Source of the DNA: an uncultured Oscillospiraceae bacterium
Lineage (GTDB): Bacteria > Bacillota > Clostridia > Oscillospirales > Ruminococcaceae
Direction: 5' to 3'
Length of the DNA: 16,570 nt
NCBI GenBank assembly: GCA_934457235.1
Contig: CAKSHT010000035.1
Location: forward strand, 1 to 16,570
Below the pieces are notes generated by a model. The model made no database searches and was not told the DNA's origin. It saw only the letters and a list, made by a program, of their open reading frames with translations. Positions 6,652 through 13,625 of this stretch are shown piece after piece (positions within the stretch are counted from its first letter, which is position 1; every line of letters starts with the position of its first letter). The translations under genes and the position numbers were made by a program.

Positions 6652-7668
6652 TTACTTAAAATTGTACAGCTGGATCTGCTCGAATCCGTCAAGCAGCTCG
6701 CCGGACATCTTGAACGCCGCGTCAACGCCGCGTGCAACGCACTCTATGGGGTTTTCCGCAACGAAGCAAGGAGCGCCTACGTTGTCGCTGATTAGCTCCG
6801 GAAGCCCGCCCAGCATTGCCCCGCCGCCGGTGAGAAGTATTCCGTTTGAGAGGATATCGCCGACAAGCTCCGGGGGTGTGGACTCCAGGACAAGCTTTAC
6901 CTGCTCCACTATCTCCATTGCGTTCTCGTGGATAGCGTCGTAGATATCCTGGTCGGAGATCTCGATGCTTTCCGGCAGACCCTTCAACAGGTTTCTGCCG
7001 CGGATTGTCATGGTTTTCTCGCCGGTGGGATCGAAAACATTGGCTATCTCCATCTTCGCCTTTTCTGCTGTCTTTTCACCGATGAGTATTTTGTACTTCT
7101 GGGTGATGTGGCGGATTATCGCCTGATCGAACTTATTGCCTGCCATCTTGATGGAACGGCTCTGCACGATACCGTTGAACGAAACGATAGCTACGTCCGC
7201 AGTACCGCCGCCGATATCGACGACCATCGTACCGTTAGGCTTGGAGATGTCCACGCCTGCGCCGATGAGCGCCGCAATAGGTTCTTCAATAAGGAACACC
7301 TTGCGCGCGCCCGCAGACATAGCCGCTTCGACTACCGCACGGCGCTCCACATCCGTAACGGAGGAGGGTACGCAGAGGACTATGCGGGGCTTCATCATCG
7401 CACCGCCGTTCACCATGTGTATAAACTCGCGTATCATCGCTTCGGTCATGTCGTTATCGGAAATAACGCCGTCCTTGAGCGGGCGCACTGCGACGATGTA
7501 TTCAGGCGTCCTGCCTATCATCTTGTACGCCTCGGAGCCGACGGCAACGACCGCCTTTTTCTTCTTATCGTAAGCCACGACGGACGGTTCATTCAGCACG
7601 ATACCCTTTCCGGCGATGGTGATTATTATATTCGCGGTGCCTAAATCTATGCCTATATCTAATGCCAT
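6652..7668 (-). CDS. mreB: Rod shape-determining protein MreB/Mbl family
   Basis: A 338-residue bacterial actin of usual length. It has phosphate-1 motif DLGTAN (8-13), the block GKGIVLNEPSVVAYD, IVAVRPLKDGVI (58-69), phosphate-2 motif DIGGGTAD (151-158) and the adenosine motif LTGGGA (279-284). MreB filaments bind ATP, lie under the membrane and guide peptidoglycan synthesis during side-wall elongation. It is not beside mreC or mreD and has its own promoter and terminator, so it is a monocistronic paralogue and might equally be called Mbl or MreBH. GGAG (7677-7680) lies 8 bases before the ATG. Its roughly 145-base leader is rich in inverted repeats (separate entries). Confidence 0.93.
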   Translation of the reverse strand: MALDIGIDLGTANIIITIAGKGIVLNEPSVVAYDKKKKAVVAVGSEAYKMIGRTPEYIVAVRPLKDGVISDNDMTEAMIREFIHMVNGGAMMKPRIVLCVPSSVTDVERRAVVEAAMSAGARKVFLIEEPIAALIGAGVDISKPNGTMVVDIGGGTADVAIVSFNGIVQSRSIKMAGNKFDQAIIRHITQKYKILIGEKTAEKAKMEIANVFDPTGEKTMTIRGRNLLKGLPESIEISDQDIYDAIHENAMEIVEQVKLVLESTPPELVGDILSNGILLTGGGAMLGGLPELISDNVGAPCFVAENPIECVARGVDAAFKMSGELLDGFEQIQLYNFK

Positions 7669-7702
7669 GTTATTATCTCCATTCTGTTTTATTCTACACT
7701 GC

Positions 7703-7794
7703 CAAAATGATTATATCATATCCGCAAGGATATGATATAATTTGCCGATATGCACGGAGTCCGCCGTCGGCGGACGTATGTGCAAGGCATTTTG
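7703..7794 (-). promoter_or_regulatory. Structured mreB leader: nested inverted repeats, three-way-junction-like
   Basis: Three pairings abut one another. CAAAATG (7703-7709) pairs with CATTTTG (7788-7794). Directly inside, ATTATATCATATCC (7710-7723) pairs perfectly with GGATATGATATAAT (7728-7741) around a 4-base loop. Then GCC (7744-7746)/GGC (7786-7788), TGCAC (7751-7755)/GTGCA (7780-7784) and GTCCGCC (7759-7765)/GGCGGAC (7769-7775) form a third arm with a 3-base loop. The outer helix and the base of the third arm compete for 1-2 bases. The block lies between the predicted mreB transcription start (about 7812) and the mreB ribosome site. It could be a regulatory RNA or a small palindromic repeat element. 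Confidence 0.6.
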
Positions 7795-7797
7795 ATC

Positions 7798-7824
7798 TAT
7801 AATAAACGCTTTGCGTTTATTATA
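7798..7824. repeat. Perfect 12-bp inverted repeat over the mreB -10 region
   Basis: TATAATAAACGC (7798-7809) and GCGTTTATTATA (7813-7824) are exact reverse complements separated by TTT. The repeat starts one base beyond the cca stop codon and includes the predicted mreB -10 box. It may be an operator for mreB, or the 3' hairpin of the cca transcript, which lacks any T-run after it. Confidence 0.7.
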
Positions 7825-7847
7825 TCATGTTTTTTCGCGATTTGCAA
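7819..7847 (-). promoter_or_regulatory. Sigma-A-like promoter of mreB, inside the 3' end of cca
   Basis: On the - strand TTGCAA (7847-7842), a spacer of exactly 17 bases and a perfect TATAAT (7824-7819), extended by TG (TGATATAAT). The -35 box and spacer lie within the last codons of cca. The predicted start near 7812 gives a leader of about 145 bases. Confidence 0.75.
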
Positions 7848-9183
7848 TATATTTTGCCGCTTCCTGCAAAAGAAATTCGCGCTCGTTCGGAAAGCTTCCG
7901 TCTATCACGCCGCTCAGCAGGAATTTCAGCGTTTCTCCCATCAGCGGCGACGGCGGGACTATGCCCGCGAGTGCCTTTCCGTCAACAGCAAGGCTTTTTA
8001 TCGTCAGGCAGCTCTCCTTTGCCATTTCGGGTATGCGCTCAATGAGATCTCTCCAGTCCGCACAGCGCGCCCGGTATTCCGGCTTTTTCGCCATGTTATC
8101 GGCGATGTGCGCCATCGCGATATTCCGGGAAAGCTCCTCGCCGTGCTTCGAAAGCATGCGGCGCATTGACCGGGCGTTTTCCGGCAACGGTATATCATGA
8201 TACTTGATTATCGCGCAGACGCGTTCCCGCAGCGCAGTGCTGGTTTTCAGCCGCCGCAGGATGTCCTCCGCCATATCCGCGCTGACCTGCGCGTGACCGT
8301 AGAAGTGCCCCTCGCCGTCGTCCCCGATGGAAAAGCGCTCCGGCTTTCCGATGTCGTGAAGAAGCATGGCAAGAGTCAGCGGTAGCCCTCCGCGTGATAT
8401 CAGCGCCGCAGCCTCAGCGGAAGCAAGCAGGTGCTGATATACGTCCAGGTCATGGTACTTTGAGCGCTGGTCAAAATCGAACGCCGCCCGGAATTCCGGA
8501 ACGACCTCCGCGAGAATTTCCCGGAACTCCGTCAGCACCCGGCGGATATTGAACGCCGACTGCCGTCCGGTGAGAAGCCCCGAAAGCTCAGTGAATACGC
8601 GCTCCGCTGAGATGTTACGGAGTAATCCCCGGTTATCCAGCATGGCTTCGGATGTCTGCTCCTCCACCCGGAATCCCAGGGACGATGAAAAGCGCATTCC
8701 GCGCATTATCCGCAGTGCGTCCTCCCGGAAACGCCTTTCCGGCTCGCCGATGCACCGAATAATACCGCGGCGGATATCCTCCGCGCCGCCGAATTCATCG
8801 AACATACCGCGCTTCGGGCTGTATGCTATTCCGTTCATCGTGAAATCCCGGCGGGCTATGTCCTCGCGCAGGCTTCTGGTGAACGTGACGGAATCCGGAC
8901 GGCGGCTGTCGTGGTATTCTCCGTCCACGCGATAGGTAGTTATCTCCACAGGCTCACCATCGGAGAGGACTGTGACAGTGCCGTGCTTCAAGCCGGTTTC
9001 GATCAGCTTCATTCCGGAGAACACGCGCTCGGTTTCCTCCGGCAGAGCGGAGGTGGTTATGTCGTAGTCATGGGGCTGTATCCCCATAAGGCTGTCGCGG
9101 ACGCAGCCGCCGACGATGTACGCTTCGTAACCGGCGTTTTCCAGCATATCGAGTATGCGGGTGATGTTTGACGGTATCTCCAT
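7825..9183 (-). CDS. cca: CCA-adding tRNA nucleotidyltransferase, class II with HD domain
   Basis: A 452-residue enzyme that builds or repairs the 3' CCA end of tRNAs from CTP and ATP. The nucleotidyltransferase head has GGCVRD (25-30), the metal-binding HDYDITT (Asp39 and Asp41), RRDFTMN (111-117), and FREDALRIMRGMRF (about 152-165, base-recognition and RNA-binding region). An HD-type domain follows (LLHDIGKP, His276-Asp277; KYHDIPLP around 328-334), as in longer Firmicutes CCA enzymes. A GTG at 9192 would add three residues, but it lies within the ribosome site GGAGGT (9191-9196), which serves ATG 9183 with 8 bases of spacing. It is the last gene after the fusion protein and the flippase-like gene, with 68 bases between it and the latter. 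Its 3' end contains the mreB promoter. Confidence 0.93.
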   Translation of the reverse strand: MEIPSNITRILDMLENAGYEAYIVGGCVRDSLMGIQPHDYDITTSALPEETERVFSGMKLIETGLKHGTVTVLSDGEPVEITTYRVDGEYHDSRRPDSVTFTRSLREDIARRDFTMNGIAYSPKRGMFDEFGGAEDIRRGIIRCIGEPERRFREDALRIMRGMRFSSSLGFRVEEQTSEAMLDNRGLLRNISAERVFTELSGLLTGRQSAFNIRRVLTEFREILAEVVPEFRAAFDFDQRSKYHDLDVYQHLLASAEAAALISRGGLPLTLAMLLHDIGKPERFSIGDDGEGHFYGHAQVSADMAEDILRRLKTSTALRERVCAIIKYHDIPLPENARSMRRMLSKHGEELSRNIAMAHIADNMAKKPEYRARCADWRDLIERIPEMAKESCLTIKSLAVDGKALAGIVPPSPLMGETLKFLLSGVIDGSFPNEREFLLQEAAKYIANREKT

Positions 9184-9190
9184 TCGGTTC

Positions 9191-9196
9191 ACCTCC
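9191..9196 (-). promoter_or_regulatory. Ribosome site deciding the cca start
   Basis: GGAGGT sits 8 bases before ATG 9183 and overlaps the alternative GTG at 9192-9190, ruling that codon out as the served start. Confidence 0.7.
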
Positions 9197-9212
9197 AGGC
9201 TTCGGTAAGTAC

Positions 9213-9246
9213 GGGCGATATCCCCCGTAAAATGGGAACACCGCCC
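9213..9246 (-). promoter_or_regulatory. Intercistronic stem-loop between the flippase-like gene and cca
   Basis: On the - strand GGGCG pairs with CGCCC and, continuing inward, GTGTTCCC pairs with GGGGATAT using three G-T wobbles, giving about 13 pairs around an 8-base loop. No T-run follows on the - strand, so it looks more like an RNA stabiliser or processing site than a terminator. Confidence 0.45.
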
Positions 9247-9251
9247 GGCTT

Positions 9252-10238
9252 TTATTGCTTTTCTGATTTATCCGGAAGTTCCTGCGCAGAATCAGCGCCT
9301 TTTTTCAGCCGTATTTTCGACATCTTGCGGATACGCGACCAGATGAACGCCAGAGCCACCAGGATCAGTTCCGGGATAGTCTGCCAGAGTCTGGACACCA
9401 CAGAAACCACCATAGCGTCGCTCTGCGGCATGATAAGGCACAGCCCGGCAACTATGATACCCTCACGGACGCCAAGTCCGGACGGCGCAAAAATCGCCAG
9501 TATTCCCATGATGGCGGAAACGCCCCAGATACCCGCGCAGAACAGGAGTTCCGAGTATTCCACGGCGGGGTAGATGGATTTTGTGAGGATAAAGAAGCCC
9601 ACGCCGACGATAAGCCAGTTGCCGATGAACAGCAGGACAACTTTAAGCATCTGGGAATACTTCATCGGTATCTTAAGGTCTTTCTTGAATAACTTGCCCA
9701 GCAGTCCCAGAAAGAAGTTGATTATCTTCGGGTGAATGCAGACGAAGAATACAACGATCAGCGCGATAGTCACCCACTTATAGTTCTCCAGAAGCTCGTT
9801 CGGGAAAAACAGAAGCGACACGATGAACAGCATTGCCGCGCCAAGCAGTGTGCATACATTCTCGATGAAGAAGCACACCGTGACCTTGGACAGCGGCGCG
9901 TCCTCCTCCTTATAGTATGTCAGGCGTGCGGCGAGCATAAACACCTTGCCCGGAATATACTTGCCCAGGATAGAATAAAGATAGCTCGTTACCGCCTTTT
10001 CGTACTTTATCGCGCAGCCGTTGAGCTTCGTGATGTAATGCCACAGCGACGCGAGGGTTATCTTGTAGACAAAATAGAACAGCATTGAGAACACGAATAT
10101 CCCCATATCCACGTTCATTATCTTTTCGGAAAACTCGTCCCAGTTCTTCCAGAAATACCATGCCAGGAATACTACGACCAGAACGCCGAAAAGTATTTTC
10201 AGCGCTTTCAGTATTGTTTTCTTATCAGGCTTTTTCAT
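9252..10238 (-). CDS. Lysylphosphatidylglycerol synthase TM-region / flippase-like membrane protein
   Basis: A 328-residue integral membrane protein of the UPF0104/LPG_synthase_TM family (PF03706). By eye there are eight or so hydrophobic helices, beginning at about 12-26 (ILFGVLVVVFLAWYF). Family marks include LWHYITKLNGCAIKYEKAVTSYLYSILGKYIPGKV (about 65-99), where the polar S-x-x-G-K-Y-x-P-G-K stretch is typical, and FAPSGLGVREGIIVAGL (about 254-270), the conserved G-x-G-x-R-E motif. MprF proteins carry this region as their lipid-flippase half; here the lysyl-transferase domain is absent, as in many family members near polysaccharide genes. Likely role: moving a lipid or lipid-linked sugar across the membrane (inference). 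GGGGG (10245-10249) precedes the ATG by 6 bases, and the fusion gene ends 13 bases upstream, indicating one operon. Confidence 0.82.
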   Translation of the reverse strand: MKKPDKKTILKALKILFGVLVVVFLAWYFWKNWDEFSEKIMNVDMGIFVFSMLFYFVYKITLASLWHYITKLNGCAIKYEKAVTSYLYSILGKYIPGKVFMLAARLTYYKEEDAPLSKVTVCFFIENVCTLLGAAMLFIVSLLFFPNELLENYKWVTIALIVVFFVCIHPKIINFFLGLLGKLFKKDLKIPMKYSQMLKVVLLFIGNWLIVGVGFFILTKSIYPAVEYSELLFCAGIWGVSAIMGILAIFAPSGLGVREGIIVAGLCLIMPQSDAMVVSVVSRLWQTIPELILVALAFIWSRIRKMSKIRLKKGADSAQELPDKSEKQ

Positions 10239-10251
10239 ACTTTTCCCCCGG

Positions 10252-12597
10252 TCAGAAGCTCAGCAGAACTCTGATGAAGCACATGTAATAATAGATGAAC
10301 CATGTCGGCATTTTCTCCAGCCTTGACAGCTTTTCCCGGCTGAACTTCATGTTGCGCCAGCCCAGCCTGAAGGCAAGGCGGTGATTCCATTTGCACTTGC
10401 CGGAAACGTCCACGTTGAGCTTCCTGCCCATCTTTTCGAACATCTCCTGCTTTGCCTTTGCCGCATTGAACTTGAATACCAGTGCGCGCTTCTGGCTGCG
10501 GAGCATCTTGCTGTCGTCTATACGGGAAGCGATTATCGCGCCGTCGTCCACTGCTGACTGGAACGCTTTCATCGCGCGTTCGTTACGGATAACGCAGCTG
10601 GTGTGCTTTATCGGGTTCTTCTTCATCTCTTTCAGCCAGATATCGCCAAAGCTGATATCCGCCGTGTTGCAGTAATGATCCTGGCAGACCATGCAGCTCT
10701 CGCGGCTGAAGAAGTAAGCATTCTTGTATGCGCATATCGTCTTGGGATAGCTGAGAGTACGCTCGCTGCCATCCTCATACTGTACGGTGGAGAGTCCTCT
10801 CCAGTGACCGCGGCGGTAATACAGCCGCTTTGCACCCTCCAGGGATATCTTCTTCTTTTTCAGCGGAACTAATGTTGCATTCTCGTTGTGGCTGCCGCTG
10901 CAATAAAGTCCGAGTTTCAAGACTACCTTTTCTTTCAGCTCCGGCTCACGCTCCAGCATCGCAGTGAACGCCCTCATCTGACACGGAACAAGCACGACCG
11001 CCAGCTTTCCGTTGAATTCGCGGAGCATATCGACGTGCTTCATAAGCGGCATGTGCATGTATACCGAAGAAGAGCTTTCCATCAGTTCTTCGCGGGTGGT
11101 CGCGATAAACGTCTTGTAGCCGAGCTTTCCGTCCTTTATCTCGCTGCGGGTCACCCACGCGCCGTCTATCTCGCCCTTTTCTAGCATATGGCACAGAAGT
11201 GCAGTCACCATTCCTCCGGAAGCGGCGTTAGCGCGGATACTCTCGTCCGCAGCGTATCCCATACGCGCGCAGAGGTGCTCGCCCATGTAGAACTCCGGAC
11301 GGTTGAAGTCCAGAAGCTTCACCTTTTTCGGCTTTGCGTATACCTTGTCTATTTCCTCGCTGATGAAGCGGATATTGTCGCGGCTGCTCTCAAGGACTGT
11401 CGGCAGGTTCTCGGATATCTTTTCGCGGATATTCCGGCTCTCCTGCATGAAGCCCATGAACTTTATCTTAAGCTGGTCAAGTTCAAGCGCGGAGAAATCC
11501 ACTGCGTACTCGCCAAGCCCGAACATGTCCAGGACTTCCTTGTACTTGTGGCTCCAGCCTATCAGCAGTACCGGCGTGCACTTCTCCAGCGCGCCTATCA
11601 TCGCATGGAATCGCGACGCTACAAGCACCTCGCTGTGCGCCAGCAGCTCGCGTATCTCTTCGGGAGCCATTTCCCGCGGATCCCACATGACTTTAGTCTT
11701 GTCACGGACTGCGTTGTATACCTCGCTGCATATGATGAGGTCGTTGTTGCGGGGCTTCTCGCTGCCCTCCCTTGCGGCGTTCGCGATGAGCAGTACGTTG
11801 TAATCCTGCTCGTTGAGCCAGTTTACGAACTGCACCATACAGCCGCGGTAATCCTTGCCCATCTTCGCGCACTTTCCCTGAACGACGCTGCTGACTGACA
11901 GCGCCACGACGCGCTTGCGGAAGAACGGACTTTCATCACACAGCTTCTGCACCTTTTCGGCATAATATTCGCTGTCCGGCATGGAAAACGCGCCGTCAGC
12001 GCAGAGCTTTACGTTCTTGGTTATTCCTATCCCGGCGAGGTTCTCCTGGGTTATCTTTCCGCGGGCGCATATCAGCTTTATCTTCGGGAGTATCCACTTT
12101 GCAAGGAACTTGTTCCAGCCGTTCTTGAACGTGCCCAGCGCCTGGGAGTACTTCACGACAGGCACGCCGCACAGCATCGGCACGGCGGCACAGACGCACG
12201 CGTAAGTATTGATGACGAATCCGCGGCTGTCGACGAATGAAATTCCTGCCTCGTCGATAACTATATCGCACTGGGAATACGCCTTGATTATCTTGTTCAT
12301 CTGTAGCACCTTGCGGAACGGCGGAATATACCTCAGAAAGCTGTACAGCACCGCCAGCGGGAACGCGATGAACAGCAGGCGCTCCGGCTTTGTGTTCACG
12401 ACCTTGATAAAGTCGTATTTCTCTGGCATTTCCTTTATTAGCTTCCGGTCTGCCTTCGGGTAGGTGGACATCAGAAATATGTTCAGCCTTTCGCCGTAGC
12501 GCTCCTTCAGCTGCTTTATGGAGCTTTGCAGCATTGCCGCAGCTCCCTTGTTGCCGCTGAAGCATGCGGCGGTTATCGCAATATTTATCGGTTTCAT
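10252..12597 (-). CDS. Fusion: polysaccharide pyruvyltransferase (N) and FrhB-like F420 hydrogenase/dehydrogenase beta domain (C)
   Basis: A 781-residue two-domain protein. Residues 1 to about 415 match the polysaccharide pyruvyltransferase family (PF04230): a nucleotide-fold start with GNKGAAAML (15-23), DIVIDEAGISF (111-121), SVSSVVQ (234-240) and the conserved SRFHAMIGALE (328-338), the family's R-x-H-x-x-I-x-A block. Such enzymes transfer pyruvate from phosphoenolpyruvate to a sugar. Residues about 435-700 match the FrhB/FdhB family: ANAASGGMVTALLCHMLEKG (457-474), a VPCQ motif (537-540), and CMVCQDHYCNTADISFGDIW (635-654), with Cys635, Cys638 and Cys643 as likely Fe-S or metal ligands. 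The CxxCxxC ferredoxin region that usually begins stand-alone FrhB proteins is missing. The hydrophobic C-terminus (about 764-781) may touch the membrane. AAGGAA precedes the ATG. First gene of its operon. Confidence 0.85.
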   Translation of the reverse strand: MKPINIAITAACFSGNKGAAAMLQSSIKQLKERYGERLNIFLMSTYPKADRKLIKEMPEKYDFIKVVNTKPERLLFIAFPLAVLYSFLRYIPPFRKVLQMNKIIKAYSQCDIVIDEAGISFVDSRGFVINTYACVCAAVPMLCGVPVVKYSQALGTFKNGWNKFLAKWILPKIKLICARGKITQENLAGIGITKNVKLCADGAFSMPDSEYYAEKVQKLCDESPFFRKRVVALSVSSVVQGKCAKMGKDYRGCMVQFVNWLNEQDYNVLLIANAAREGSEKPRNNDLIICSEVYNAVRDKTKVMWDPREMAPEEIRELLAHSEVLVASRFHAMIGALEKCTPVLLIGWSHKYKEVLDMFGLGEYAVDFSALELDQLKIKFMGFMQESRNIREKISENLPTVLESSRDNIRFISEEIDKVYAKPKKVKLLDFNRPEFYMGEHLCARMGYAADESIRANAASGGMVTALLCHMLEKGEIDGAWVTRSEIKDGKLGYKTFIATTREELMESSSSVYMHMPLMKHVDMLREFNGKLAVVLVPCQMRAFTAMLEREPELKEKVVLKLGLYCSGSHNENATLVPLKKKKISLEGAKRLYYRRGHWRGLSTVQYEDGSERTLSYPKTICAYKNAYFFSRESCMVCQDHYCNTADISFGDIWLKEMKKNPIKHTSCVIRNERAMKAFQSAVDDGAIIASRIDDSKMLRSQKRALVFKFNAAKAKQEMFEKMGRKLNVDVSGKCKWNHRLAFRLGWRNMKFSREKLSRLEKMPTWFIYYYMCFIRVLLSF

Positions 12598-12638
12598 TAT
12601 CTGCGCTTCCTTTGCTTTTTATTTCTCTGGACATAAAA

Positions 12639-12655
12639 ATACAATTATATTGTAT
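12639..12655. repeat. Operator-like palindrome over the -10 box of the fusion-gene promoter
   Basis: ATACAAT (12639-12645) and ATTGTAT (12649-12655) are exact reverse complements around TAT. The right half contains the -10 box and the repeat reaches to about the transcription start, a classic position for a repressor site. In an AT-rich gap chance is possible. Confidence 0.45.
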
Positions 12656-12677
12656 CACATAACACGGCTTTTGTCAA
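12649..12677 (-). promoter_or_regulatory. Sigma-A-like promoter of the pyruvyltransferase-flippase-cca operon
   Basis: On the - strand a perfect TTGACA (12677-12672), a 17-base spacer and TACAAT (12654-12649) with an extended TG (TGATACAAT). The predicted start is about 45 bases before the ATG of the fusion gene. Confidence 0.85.
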
Positions 12678-12710
12678 AAGAAAAATATGTGAAAATCCGC
12701 AGGCTGACAG

Positions 12711-12754
12711 CAAAAACGGGCGGCGGAAAGACTGACCCGCCTTTCCCGCTGCCC
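12711..12754 (-). terminator. Intrinsic terminator of the amidase gene
   Basis: On the - strand GGGCAGCGGGAAAG pairs with CTTTCCGCCGCCC (one bulge and one mismatch, about 13 pairs) and is followed by G and five Ts (12716-12712). It lies 34 bases after the amidase stop codon and upstream of the next promoter. Confidence 0.8.
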
Positions 12755-12783
12755 TTGACTTTTTTGCGATAAAGATTTATACT
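12755..12783 (+). promoter_or_regulatory. Promoter-like sequence on the + strand, antisense to the amidase gene
   Basis: TTGACT (12755-12760), a spacer of exactly 17 bases and TATACT (12778-12783). A transcript would start near 12790 and run antisense through the amidase gene towards radA. No + strand gene lies within 900 bases. The boxes are good, but the gap is AT-rich, so chance is possible. Confidence 0.4.
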
Positions 12784-12788
12784 TAATA

Positions 12789-13553
12789 TCAGAATTCATC
12801 AGTATCCACAAGTCCGGGTGAATCCTCCGTCCACTGCTCCTGCGGGGACGTGGTGCCCAGGTAGTCCAGAAGTCCGCTGTATATCGTAAACGCGAGCTGC
12901 TGCTGATATTCCGTCGTGGAGAGCTTCGCTTCCTCATCCGGGTTGGACAGGAAACCGCATTCTATCATCAGCGACGGATTCTTGTTGGATTTCAGCAGGT
13001 ACAGTTCGTCCCCGGTCAGTTTTATCTCACGGTCGTTGCCGGGCTGGAGCTGCGCAAAACGGTTCTGCATGAGCTGCGCCAGCGTACGGTTTCCGGGGTT
13101 GTTGTTATTGTAGAACATCTGCCCGCCGAAGTACGCCGGGTCAGTGAAGTTGTTCTGGTGGATACACAGGAATATGCTGTCCGGATAGCTCTGGATAAGC
13201 TCCAGGCGGTTATCCATATCGGAGAGCTTCTGGTTGCGTATGCCCTCGACTCCCGCGTCATAGACCGATATATCCTCGCTGCGGGTGAGCACCGTACGGA
13301 ATCCCGAAAGCTCCAGGAGCTGCTGAAGCCGCCTTACAACGGAGAGATTGACATCCTTTTCAAGCGTACCGTTTTTCCCGACGGCGCCGCTGTCAAGACC
13401 TCCGTGTCCGGCGTCAAGCACGATCACCGGCTTGTCGGAGGTATCCGCCGAAGCCGGCAGGGCGCTGTCCGTCACGCGGGCGCACACCGCCAGCACCGCG
13501 AAAACCGCTGCCATGCTGGCTGCAAATCTGAGTGTTTTCTTATTGAATTTCAT
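12789..13553 (-). CDS. N-acetylmuramoyl-L-alanine amidase (Amidase_3, CwlD-like)
   Basis: A 254-residue zinc amidase that cuts the bond between muramic acid and the stem peptide of peptidoglycan. Residues about 10-37 are a hydrophobic signal or anchor (LRFAASMAAVFAVLAVCARV, possible cleavage after ASA). The catalytic domain covers about 42-232: LDAGHGGLDSGA with zinc ligand His50, GTLEKDVNL with Glu65, CIHQN with His132, and the catalytic Glu198 in MIECGFLSN. All key residues are present. The last 20 residues are an acidic tail with no cell-wall-binding repeat. Starts: the open frame reaches further upstream, but the G-rich ribosome site GGGGG (13562-13566) sits 8 bases before ATG 13553; ATG 13559 is only 2 bases from it. 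Monocistronic, divergent from radA and closed by its own terminator. CwlD-type enzymes act in spore cortex; whether this one does is open. Confidence 0.9.
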   Translation of the reverse strand: MKFNKKTLRFAASMAAVFAVLAVCARVTDSALPASADTSDKPVIVLDAGHGGLDSGAVGKNGTLEKDVNLSVVRRLQQLLELSGFRTVLTRSEDISVYDAGVEGIRNQKLSDMDNRLELIQSYPDSIFLCIHQNNFTDPAYFGGQMFYNNNNPGNRTLAQLMQNRFAQLQPGNDREIKLTGDELYLLKSNKNPSLMIECGFLSNPDEEAKLSTTEYQQQLAFTIYSGLLDYLGTTSPQEQWTEDSPGLVDTDEF

Positions 13554-13584
13554 ATCCATTACCCCCGGAGAGATCTGATAGGCA

Positions 13585-13606
13585 GCGGTGCAGAAGCCCG
13601 CACCGC
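13585..13606 (-). promoter_or_regulatory. GC-rich hairpin in the amidase leader
   Basis: GCGGTGC (13585-13591) and GCACCGC (13600-13606) pair perfectly around an 8-base loop, about 32 bases before the amidase start. No T-run follows. It would form in the 5' leader if transcription begins nearer radA. Confidence 0.45.
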
Positions 13607-13625
13607 CGTCGCTTCGCCCTGTGGC

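Noticed and set aside
6928..7644. Long + strand open frame opposite mreB
   Set aside because: mreB on the other strand has every family motif; the + frame gives a His/Asp/Arg-rich product with no recognisable domain and no ribosome site.
7703..7824. Classical insertion sequence or MITE in the cca-mreB gap
   Set aside because: Inverted repeats are present, but I see no transposase and no target-site duplication flanking CAAAATG/CATTTTG. Kept as a structured leader with the repeat option open.
11188..11898. 236-codon + strand open frame opposite the pyruvyltransferase fusion
   Set aside because: No motif or ribosome site, and it lies wholly inside a gene with two recognisable domains.
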